Program-made: the position numbers and the translations under genes
Shown: positions 1 through 8,615 of the stretch, in pieces
How the letters are laid out: each line of letters opens with the position of its first letter
How positions within the stretch are numbered: the stretch's first letter is position 1
Assembly (NCBI GenBank): GCA_032358255.1
Contig: JAULBX010026975.1
Location: forward strand, 1-41,632
Source of the DNA: Heterotrichella gracilis
Lineage: Eukaryota > Sar > Xanthophyceae > Tribonematales > Xanthonemataceae
Reading direction: 5' to 3'
Length of the DNA stretch: 41,632 nt
The notes under the pieces: model-generated
The model's database searches: none
Seen by the model: the letters and a program-made list of their open reading frames with translations, nothing else
Told to the model about the DNA's origin: nothing

Positions 1-608
1 TGTGTTCCGTAAGAAATCAAGATTTTATACTTCGTTTTTATACAAATATTTTTTTTTATTTTGCTCTAATTTATCGTCTGTGTGGGCATGGCCCCCAGCG
101 AACTGGCCAACTGTGCACAGCACCAGCGTCACGCGCACGTTTGCCAAGTTGCAGCATGATAAAGAGGTGCTAGGTAGCATGTGCAGTGCAGTGACGATGC
201 AGGAAGCATGGCAAGCCTTCAGAGCTGGCGCTGAGTTCTGGTTGTTGCAGTTGGGAGTAACGGATGTTACAGGGTAGAGCAATATGGAATATATAAAAGC
301 CTGAGCTTTAAGCTAGGCTGCCTCAAACATTGGTTGCTAGCGTCAGCACACACCCAAATCTGTACACTGTACTGTTGACAGTCCGAAGTCTCAAGTGGAT
401 AAAGCTGTAGCAGCACGGGGACGCAACAGGCATTCTAAAGGGCAAAACAAATGGCCAACTAAGCTCACCGCAAAACGCGCACGCGGTAACAACCTGCAGT
501 CCTACACATCAAAGCTCAAAACGAAACCGTGCCAGGAGCTGCTACATCAGCCAGTGGTGAAGAAAATGCAGCTGCTGGTCAACAGTGTTTCCCTGGTGTG
601 CAAGCTGC
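1..608. other. 3' flank and UTR of the aldolase gene; no gene seen
   Basis: No coding segment with family similarity or splice support is visible in this stretch. It is the downstream side of the minus-strand aldolase gene and contains a TGTAA poly(A) signal candidate at 267-271. The AT-rich first 70 bases lie beyond that signal. Short open frames on both strands overlap each other and look like chance frames. Confidence 0.6.
267..271 (-). terminator. TGTAA poly(A) signal candidate of the aldolase gene
   Basis: TGTAA reads on the minus strand about 340 bases past the aldolase stop codon. TGTAA is the usual poly(A) signal of chlorophyte green algae. I saw no other copy between here and the stop codon. 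Confidence 0.55.
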
Positions 609-2217
609 TTAGTAGGTGTAGCCCTTCTCGTACATGCCCTCTGCGGCCTCAGCAGACTCCACGCTGGGGTCGTACTTGCCAAGCTGTGCGTCGCTGTTGG
701 CCTTGGCGCGCTTGAGCAGCGCCTGCTGGCCGGCCTCGTAGTTGGCCTCCTCGCCCCTCCAGGTCTTGAGCACCGAGTTCTGCAGGTAGAAAACCGCTGG
801 TCAGGGAATGCAATTACACACTGAATACTGGTGGAGGTCACGCAAAAGGTGGCAAGGTGGGCAACACAGGTGGGAGGAAGCAGGGAAGCGAAAGGCTAAG
901 GCCAGGTGTGGGCACACTGAATGGTGGTGAAGGTCCAGCAAAGGTGGCAAGGTGGGCAAGGCAGGTAGGGGGAAGCAGGAAGCCAAGGACAGGTGTGGGG
1001 CAACACATAGTGCAGCCTGGTAGCTTACCTGCAGGGCGCGTGCGTAGCTGAAGGACACGTTCCATGGGTTGGGGCTCTGGTTCATGGCGTTGAGGTTGAG
1101 GGTTGCCTCAAGCTCGGACTGGCCACCGGACAGGAAGTTGATGCCGGGCACGGAGGGGGGCACGCGCCTGGACAGCATCTTCAGGGTGTAGTCTGCCACC
1201 TCCTCGGGGGAGGCCCTCTTGGGGCACTCCGCACCGGGGGTCACCATGGCAGGCTTGAGCAGGATGCCCTCCAGCAGCACACCGTTGTCGTACATGAACT
1301 TGAAGGTCTCGGCCCAGATGGCCTCCTGGACCTCCATGCACCTGTCAATGTCGTGCTCGCCGTCCAGCAGCACCTCTGGCTCCACGATTGGCACCAGGCC
1401 AGCGGACTGGGCGATGGCAGCATAGCGGGCCAGGCCGTAGGCGCAGTCACGCAGGGCGATCTGGGATGGGCCAGCGGCCACGGACACGACGGACCTCCAC
1501 TTGGCGAAGCGGGCACCGGCCTTGTAGTACTCGGCGCACCTCTGGGCGAGACCGTCCAGGCCCATGCACCAGGACTCGTCACGAGAGTTCACCAGTGGCA
1601 CCAGACCCTTGTCCACCTTGATACCGGGCACGATGCCCTGCTCCACCAGCACGTCGGTCATCTTCTTGCCGGCCCTGGTGGACTGGAAGAGGGTCTCCTC
1701 GAACAGGATGGCGCCGGAGATGTACTGGCCCAGGCCGGGGGCAGACACCAGCAGCTCACGGTATGTCTGGCGGTTCTCAACGGTGTTCTCCAGGCCTATG
1801 GAGTCGAGGCGCTTGCCGCAGGTGGCGTTGGACTCGTCCATGGCAAGGATTCCCTTCCCGGGGCTGGCAATGTATTTCTGCGGCGGGGGCACGGACGGTT
1901 AGCACTGACAAAAACCAGCTGCAGAATTGTACCCTAACATGTGCCAATCCAGCTATCGTGTGTAAGCGCACAATGTCAAGCACTGCGCACACCAGGGCAC
2001 CAAGCAACAAACACACAACGGTGATCCGCGGTTAGTGGGTCAAATGTGGGTTGATGCAAAGGGGCTAGGCACGTACTGCTGTCTTGATCAGCTCCTCGTC
2101 GTAGGCGCCTGCGCGCACCACCTGGGTGCTGCGGCGGCCAGCCACGCGCCCCTTCTGGGCGGTGAGGGCGTTGGTGCCCACGAAGGAAGAGGTCTTTGCC
2201 ATCATGGAGGCCGCCAT
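609..2217 (-). CDS. FBA: Class I fructose-bisphosphate aldolase, chloroplast
   Basis: Exons are 2217-2077, 1877-1029 and 779-609, all joined in phase 0, giving 386 residues. The enzyme interconverts fructose-1,6-bisphosphate with dihydroxyacetone phosphate and glyceraldehyde-3-phosphate, in the Calvin cycle and plastid glycolysis. The first ~35 residues are rich in Ala, Ser, Thr and Arg without acidic residues, a typical plastid transit peptide; the mature start resembles AGAYDEELIKTA. Family blocks visible include GKGILAMDESNATCGKR, the Schiff-base region GILLKPAMV (Lys255), FLSGGQSE and NLNAMNQSPNPW. The C-terminus ends KGYTY, keeping the terminal Tyr important for catalysis. Donors are GTACGT and GTAAGC; acceptors are CAG. 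Length and sequence fit chlorophyte plastid FBA closely. The start at 2217 is the first ATG that gives a transit peptide. The second intron contains a tandem repeat. Confidence 0.95.
828..1005. repeat. Tandem ~93-bp repeat in aldolase intron 2
   Basis: Two adjacent copies, about 828-920 and 921-1005, share the blocks AGGTGGCAAGGTGGGCAA, GGAAGCAGG and ACAGGTGTGGG in the same order. The copies fill most of the 249-base intron between exons 2 and 3. Unlike other intron repeats in the window, this unit does not obviously include exon sequence. Confidence 0.75.
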
Positions 2218-2889
2218 TGTGACAGTTGTTGTGAATGCGTCGACAACAAACAACAAAGTGGGCGAAAAAGAAGGTGGATCTCGGTACTAATACTCGTGTA
2301 TCAGGAGTGCCGGCCATCATCCATTTCAAGTGCCAGCATGGACACTCCCAAGGGGTGGTGTATCAGGATCAGGCCACATCTGAGCCATCCATAAATGCAA
2401 AAAGTGCATCGAACTTGCGGACGAAAATGCCCAGCTGGCACCGTCCAAACTTGTGCCTGCTGCAGATACTTGTGATACCAGCCAGCAGTCCAGCGACCGA
2501 AGGCCGTTGTTGGGTAGGTGACCGGCGTCTGCAACGTTGTGGAGGCTTTGGTGAGCCAGCTTGGCCCATGGGTGGGTGGTGGTGTTACAAAAGGTGGCAC
2601 ATTTGTGCATGGGCACTGGCAGTACTGTCAAATAAATAGCAGTGTAGCAAATTGTCTGGGCTGCAGAAGCGCAAATATACTAGGACACTGGTTCTCAGCT
2701 TCACTAGGCCTGTTGCCCAGTGCCATGCATTGTCACAGTTTATATGGCATGCAACCAATGATATGGAGTATGCGCCTGGAAGAGCATCACATGTATGGCA
2801 TGCCCACTGGTTGTCAGGCAATCCAAGAGCTGGTTTGGATAGCAGTGCAGCAATCAGTTAGGTATCTTCTGCTAGACATGCAGTTGGCA
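2218..2889. other. Intergenic: aldolase upstream region and CDIN1 3' UTR; no gene seen
   Basis: This 672-base gap lies between two minus-strand genes, so it holds the 3' UTR of the CDIN1-like gene and the promoter of the aldolase. TGTAA on the minus strand at 2589-2585 is a plausible poly(A) signal for the CDIN1-like gene, about 300 bases after its stop. No splice-supported coding segment was found. Confidence 0.55.
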
Positions 2890-4425
2890 TCACGATAGGG
2901 GCTCCAGCTCCAACGGCCCAGTTGCCAATGCCAGCGGAAGCATGGGCAGCGTTTGGATGGCATGCCCATCAGGGAAGCCATCCATGAGCACCACTGTGTC
3001 ATCTGTGTCAAGGTCGTCAATGAAGCCGAACCAGTACACAACCATGCCTGGCCCGTATCTGTTGACGTACTTGTGGAACTGCTCCACTGACTGCTGCTGG
3101 TGTGTCCGGTCGTCTCCAAACGTGGCTTTGGAGTCGATCCAGTTGATGATGCGGCCTTGCACTGCAATGGGTACCTGCGATACAACGGGCAGGGATCATA
3201 AACGGTTCATGACCAAAGCACAGAGCACAATAATTTCAGCCACCAGAATGCTGCACAGCATATGTCCCCATTCCATCCAAAATGCCAGAGGTCATGCCTG
3301 CAACTTGACATCCGGGGTTTTGAAGAAGCCACGCGCCCGCAGCATGTCCTCTGTCCAGTATGCAATCCCTGCTGCCGTCAGCTTGTCGCACAGGATGACT
3401 TCATACTCCACGCCGGTACTGCACCACAATGGCAGAGCGCTCAGAAAACCCATCTAGTACACCTAGTATTGTACATGCTCAGCTACATAGGGGAAAGCAC
3501 TAGCCATAATCTGCACCACAAGGCCACATGGAGGCACGCACTTGTGCCGAGAGGCGTCTGCACGCGGGGAGTACACTCTGTCCACCTCGCAGCAGCGAGC
3601 AATATCCTCCTGCAGCCTCGGCAGCAACTGCTGGGAGAAAGCGGTATCATCGCCGCTCAGCCGAACCAACTCTGGCAGCAGGTGCGGGTTCTTCAACACC
3701 TCCCCTACTTTCTGCACAACAGCATGTGAGGGTTGTGATTCACCGGCAGCATGTTGCCTGGTTGCTACATGCGAAGTTGAATAGTGTGTAAAATAAATGC
3801 GACATGCTGGATAGGCAACACGGAATGAGAAGAAACGCAGGGAGCTTGTTCTGAGTTGCACAAACGCTGCCCTTGTTACCCCACCTGTTTCAGTAAGCCC
3901 AAGGGCAAGTGCTCCAGCAACCGCCGCACCACAATGCATGGCGGGAAGTCTATGGACGCACAAAGCTCCAGAATGTCCTCACCTTGACAGTACCTGCAAC
4001 AACACTTTACAAGGTGAACATTTCCCTGCCCGCGCAACCATTGCAAGCAGCACAGCTGGGCACATAGGTTCCCTGGTGTACCTGGCACAGTAGGCAGGTA
4101 TCAACTGCTTGAGCAAGTGGTGGTACTTGATGACCTTCATCTGTGCCTCCTGGTTGAATATGCTGGCAACCGTCTCCCTGGCAACCCTGCGCGAGGGTCA
4201 AAGCTGAGGGTCAAGGCCGAGAAACTAGACATGCAAGATGCGCTCGTGCCCATGCTCATACCCACAACAAGTTCTCTGGTGCACCAGAGCTGGAGACCGT
4301 TGAAAGCCAAGCGTGGTTGGGTTCAAGCCCTACCCATATCGCTTGGCTAATAGCCCAAAGTGTGGCCAGGAGCTGAAAGGGATGCGGACGTCCACCACAA
4401 TCTTCTCATAGACCTCTCGCTTCAT
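2890..4425 (-). CDS. CDIN1: CDIN1 (C15orf41)-like PD-(D/E)XK nuclease
   Basis: Six exons join in phase: 4425-4334, 4186-4082, 3993-3885, 3711-3542, 3418-3298 and 3174-2890, giving 293 residues against about 281 in the human protein. CDIN1 is the partner of codanin-1, mutated in congenital dyserythropoietic anaemia I, and is predicted to be a divalent-metal nuclease. The C-terminal half carries the recognisable core: EYEVILCDKL, then RGFFKTPD (Asp195), then INWIDSKATFGDD (Asp213, Lys215), then RYGPGMVVYWFGFIDDLD. The KTPD plus D/E-x-K pair matches the nuclease motif. The N-terminal part fits the helical SIF-x-QE and YYQRY-like region of the family. Intron 5 starts with GC rather than GT (GCATGA at 3297-3292); no GT lies nearby and the phase fits only this way. 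The gene is divergent from the AHA1-like gene. The alga's partner protein is unknown. Confidence 0.87.
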
Positions 4426-5109
4426 GGCACCCCTCAACGGCTACATGGCCGTTCCACCGCACCAACAAGACCACCAGCATCAGAATTCTACGCCATGATA
4501 TCAACTTGGCGTAGGGTTGCCACCACTGAGAGGGACTGACGCCAACAGCCGTTTGCCCTCGACCAGCTGCGAGTTTGAAAGTGGAGAGTCAACCTTGTCA
4601 CCACTTGGAGTGTGAACAGCTCCCAGCACTGTGGCTTCAGTCAGTGTTGTTGATAGTTGTCAGCTTGCTATTGCAAACAACGTGTGCAGGGCAGACAGCA
4701 TCAGTTTTCCAACTGTTCACATGCGTGCATTTGCATGCATGCATTTGCATGCATGTTTGAGAGTGGCCATTGTTTAGAGACTGTTTTGCTATGGATAGTG
4801 CAGCACTACAGCCCAACTGACAACGACAGGCACTATTGTCGGCCAGAACTTGAGTAAAGGGACATGTTAAGTAGGTGACATAGCCTCACGGTGCCTTTTC
4901 AGCAACCTGGTGCCGTTCCCCAGTGGGCGAGAGTCAGCACTCGAGGTACCACTGACCCTATCTCATAGTGCAGCGTACAAGACAAACGGTGTAGCCGGCT
5001 TTGTGAAGACAAACCTCAATCACTTTTCTCTTGTCTTGCACACTGACTTTTACAAACCTCTGGGCTGCGCTTGTTACCGCATTGAAGTAAACTTTCTAGA
5101 AGCATCATC
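4426..5109. promoter_or_regulatory. Divergent promoter region between CDIN1-like and AHA1-like genes
   Basis: The two start codons point away from each other 684 bases apart, so both promoters must lie here. The most distinctive element is at about 4722-4755: two closely spaced copies of CATTTGCATGCATG, each combining an octamer-like ATTTGCAT with the palindrome GCATGC. CATGCA is the RY core bound by ABI3-type plant B3 proteins; whether it works here is inference. I saw no convincing TATA box. Confidence 0.45.
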
Positions 5110-7696
5110 ATGGCGAAGGTTGGCGAGGGTGACGCGCGGTGGATAGTGTCCGAGCGGGCTGACGGCACCAACGTCAACAACTGGCACTGGTCTGAGAAGG
5201 ATGCGCTTGGCTGGTGCCAGACCAGGCTGACTCAGCTGTTCCAGGACGCCACACTGGTCCCTGGGGACGAAGGCATCGCAGCCAAGATCACCCAACTGGA
5301 CTCCGTCACTGGAGAAGCGTTCATCACCGTGCGGAAAAACAAGCTGATCCCCAGCTACGAGCTCAGCATCACGTTGTCATGGGAGGCTGAGGTCAGTGGC
5401 GAGGAGAGCCTACAGGGCAAGATCCAGCTGCCCTACCTCGCAGAAGAGAATGCTGATGAGGACCCGGAGGTGCTTGTGACCACAACTGTGGATGGGCCGC
5501 TGCAGCAACGAGTGAAGCAGGCGATACACAAGCATGGCAAAAAGGTAATATTCAAAGTGGACGTGCACGGTCGGCCGGCATGTGTAATGCATACATATTA
5601 TTCAGGGGCGCTGAAGTGCAAAGGTCCTGCCAATATTGTTTCTTTCTTGTTGAAAAGTTGCACTGACCCTCAATGCATCACTTGCACCTTGGCCCCACAC
5701 GTGCACACAGGTCGCTTGCGCCCATATCAGTGCACACACGCACAACCTCCTCGGGTTCTGTTGGACCCTCAAAGTACGCCCTCCTCTTTTCTTTTCAGCT
5801 GCACCCCCCTGGTCCTTGCAGGTCATCCATGATGGCGTAGCTCAGCTGGTGAAGGAGCTCCACGCAGGTGGCCCCGCCCAGCCGGATGCACCCGAGGCGT
5901 CTCCCGCCACGCAGCAGGCACCGCCACAAGCAGCAAAGCAACCGCAGGCAACACAGCCGGCAGCCGCCCCGCAGCAGGTAGGTTGCTTGCAACCCTCAGG
6001 CAAACCCATCTTGCCAATGTATACATCTCCCTTGCAATGGCAGACAGCGGGCCATGCATCCCCAGCGATTCACCCCCCACGCCCATGTGAGGTCTATGAT
6101 CACTGTGGCAATCATTATGAACCATGCACGCCATGAACCATTACATATGCGCCAGCGCAGCCTGGTGTTTACCGCTGCATTCTGGTGTCTTTACATCAAC
6201 CTCGGTCTTTCCTTGTAAGTAGATCTAAATGGTGGAAATATCACATAGCATGGGCTTGGTTCAAAAAACCTCAGCATGCCTGCAACGCTTGCCCTCCCTG
6301 CATGGGCCGCCCCTTTTTAAGAAGGGCGCCCCCACGCCCGCTGAGCAAGTGCGCACTTTAAATCTGCTTTAAAATTTATACTGTATGGGGTGGTGGAATA
6401 GGAAATCATTGCATGGGCTTCACTGTCAGCCAGCCTGCACCCACAAAACTGCCCATTCCCCTGCGCAGCCCCCCCCCAAGAAGGCCGCCCCCAAGCCTGC
6501 TGAGCGGTCTCGCACCCGCCTTGAGTTGCAGCAGGAGTTCTACTGCCGGCCTGAGGACATCTACGAGTGCTTCACAGACGCGCGCCGCATGATGGCGTTC
6601 TCACAGGTAGCAATCAGTATCTGTTTTTTGTTTCGTACAAAAGATAATGCGAGCTTCTGCGTAAGTGTACAATCAATGATGGTTGTGATAAATCATATTG
6701 TGTGTTTGATTCCAATATGCTAACATTGCTGCTGAAACGCGTGTATTTAAGTGTTTGATGACATGCATTCCTGCCATGTGGCAAGGTTGGCAGTTAGCTG
6801 TGTACACCCAAACCCCATGCCTGACAACTCCACCCCTTCACTGCCTGCAGGCCCCCGCTGAGTGCCAGCCCACCCCCGGCGGCTCCTTCTCCATGTATGG
6901 GGGGTCGGTGCAGGGCACCTTCAGGGAGCTGGTGGCACCCAGCAAGCTGGTGCAGGACTGGCGGTTCAGCTCGTGGGAGGAGGATGTGGTGTCGAAGGTG
7001 GGGGGCGGTGGGCGGTGGTGGTGGTAGAGTGGGGTGGGTGTGCAGGTGGGGTGGACCACATGTGGCGTTTGAGGGTTTGGGTGGTACAGGTGGGTGAGGT
7101 GCATGTGCAGGTGTGGACGGGTATGGTGGCACCCAGCAGACTGGTGGTTCAATCTGTGGGAAGAGGATGTGGTGTCAATGGTGAGGGTTGAGGGTGGTAC
7201 TGGTGAATTGGGGTGCATGTGCAAAAGTGGTGGTGGTTGTGGGGTAGGCCTGCATCACCCAACAGCAACCAGTGGCGTTGCAAACGGAGCATACACTGAT
7301 GGGAACTGCAGTTCCCATGGTAACACTGTGGTATTGGCATGCCCACAACTAATTCTTTACATTTGAAACTGCGGCCCCTGCATGTGACCCTCACCTTTCA
7401 TCATTACCTTTGATCACTTTTGATCATCTCTGATCACCTTTGTGCGCCCCCCTGGAGGTGACCCTCGCCTTTAATCAGCTCCTTTTGACAACCTTTGATC
7501 ACCTTTGTGCGCCCTTCTGCAGGTGACTCTCACCTTTGATCAGCCCAAGGCAGGCCACACGGTAGTGAAGCTGGTGCAGACAGGCATACCCGAGGACGAC
7601 CGCTTCGGCAACCATGACGTCATTCAAACAACCGAGGCGGGCTGGAAGGGGCAGGTGTTTGACCGCATCAGGAGGGTGTTTGGATACGGCGCATAG
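5110..7696 (+). CDS. AHA1: AHA1-type activator of Hsp90 ATPase (AHSA1)
   Basis: Five exons, all phase 0, give 349 residues: 5110-5544, 5822-5977, 6469-6606, 6851-6997 and 7523-7696. AHA1 binds the Hsp90 middle and N-terminal domains and speeds its ATPase cycle in the cytosol. The N-terminal domain (residues ~15-160) carries the family signature NVNNWHWSEKDA. A Pro/Ala/Gln-rich linker follows (~165-212). The C-terminal AHSA1/START-like domain (~215-349) has the expected QEFYCRPEDIYECFTD opening, the GGSFSMYGG and DWRFSSW blocks, a LTFDQ strand, and ends VFGYGA like animal and plant AHA1. Exons 4 and 5 meet exactly between W-x-x-x-x-V-V and the following beta strand. Introns 2 and 4 contain decayed copies of the neighbouring exon edges. 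The gene converges with the threonine aldolase gene downstream. Confidence 0.93.
6319..6356 (+). repeat. Exon-edge echo: decayed copy of AHA1 exon 3 start
   Basis: About 38 bases beginning AAGAAGGGCGCCCCCACGCC match the real exon 3 start at 6478-6515 (AAGAAGGCCGCCCCCAAGCC) at roughly 30 of 38 positions. The copy sits in intron 2 about 160 bases before the real exon. Its upstream end lacks a good 3' splice site. Confidence 0.75.
7121..7183 (+). repeat. Exon-edge echo: decayed copy of AHA1 exon 4 end with donor
   Basis: This block in intron 4 repeats the last ~65 bases of exon 4 (6933-7003): TGGTGGCACCCAGCA is identical, and AGGATGTGGTGTC is followed by a GTGAGG-type donor. Eight bases are deleted relative to the exon and a stop would arise if it were read. 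It lies about 190 bases after the true exon end. Confidence 0.85.
7375..7490 (+). repeat. Exon-edge echoes: two decayed copies of AHA1 exon 5 start
   Basis: The 3' end of intron 4 has two copies, near 7384-7402 and 7456-7475, of the sequence beginning the last exon (GTGACTCTCACCTTTGATCA at 7523). Copies read GTGACCCTCACCTTTCATCA and GTGACCCTCGCCTTTAATCA. The upstream block TGATCACCTTTGTGCGCCC is also repeated before copy 2 and before the real exon, so the unit of about 65-72 bases covers the 3' splice-site region plus exon start. Confidence 0.88.
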
Positions 7697-8151
7697 GGAA
7701 TTTCTGTGCAGGCGTCAGGGTTTAGGCGCATCTAGTTTCAAAGTGGGATGGGCTGCGGTGAGGGGTTTGCTCGTGAGATTGTGCTGCTGTTGGGCCATGG
7801 TTTGCACACCAATGGTGCATGTAGCAATGCATTTGTGCGGTGGCTGCTGTGTGGTGGATCATGATGGACAAACACGTCATTGGAGACTCCAGTGACTGCT
7901 GCTTTTTACAACATTGCCAGCTGGCTTGTGGTGTGCCACTGTGTGTGTGGTTGTCTTGTCTCTTTCTATATTTTTTGGAGTCACTGGGCTGGGGACTGAT
8001 CTATGAGCATAGATGCGCAAATTGAATTCCTTTTACGGATCTTGCCACATACGCTGGGAACTTCCAGGCTGGGTGTTCACTCTCGATGCAGCTCAAAGAG
8101 GGATGCATTTGCCAGTGCACAACAAACACATGCAAGGCCTGCAGCAGCTGC

Positions 8152-8156
8152 TGTAA
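8152..8156 (+). terminator. TGTAA poly(A) signal candidate of the AHA1-like gene
   Basis: TGTAA occurs on the plus strand about 456 bases after the TAG stop of the AHA1-like gene. This matches the chlorophyte poly(A) consensus, though the UTR length is not independently supported. Confidence 0.4.
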
Positions 8157-8374
8157 ATTTACGTAAGCAGGGACATGCGACGTCACATGTGTACTCAGCA
8201 AGCAAAGCCAAACCTTTGCTCCTAATATTTTAACTGCAGTACTTAAAGAAGGAAATAGGGAGCCAAGTGGCCGCCAGGTATAGCGGCCATGTTGTCCTTG
8301 CAAGCATAATGTTGGCAACTGACGAAAATCATCGTACCAACATTGAATTTCATTACAAAAATACGTATACGTTT

Positions 8375-8480
8375 ACAGCATAGCAAACTATGCACTGCAC
8401 GTATACAGCACGCACGTGTACAGCATGCGCTGCACGTACACAGCATGCACGTATACAGCATAACAAACTATGCACTGCAC
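8375..8480. repeat. 80-bp-spaced direct repeat with GTATACAGCA motifs
   Basis: A 26-base block ending AAACTATGCACTGCAC occurs at 8375-8400 and again at 8455-8480 with one mismatch. Between them are several variants of ACGTATACAGCA and ACGTGTACAGCATGC. The array lies in the presumed 3' UTR of the threonine aldolase gene. It looks like unequal duplication of a short microsatellite-like unit. Confidence 0.8.
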
Positions 8481-8615
8481 TGATAAATTACCCATGAGAA
8501 GTCAGGTGGTAAAAAAATTACCAGGCTGTGGCAGGGATGGCTGGAGCGACTTAAAAGTGCTGATGGTATGGTGATACACTAGTCCAGGATGCCCCTGGTA
8601 GGCCAATCCCACGTG

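Larger units (their letters stand above)
7697..8615. other. Convergent intergenic region (two 3' UTRs); no gene seen
   Basis: Two genes end toward each other here. A plus-strand TGTAA at 8152-8156 could end the AHA1-like transcript and a minus-strand TGTAA at 8377-8373 the threonine aldolase transcript. The rest shows no splice-supported coding sequence. An 80-bp direct repeat lies at 8375-8480. Confidence 0.5.

Noticed and set aside
1353..1937. 194-codon plus-strand open frame opposite the aldolase
   Set aside because: It is the antisense of the conserved aldolase exon; GC-rich coding bias opens the opposite frame. No family match or splice support.
4250..4345. tRNA-like T-loop GGGTTCAAGCCCT
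   Set aside because: No acceptor stem, D-arm or anticodon arm can be folded around it, and it lies inside a CDIN1 intron.
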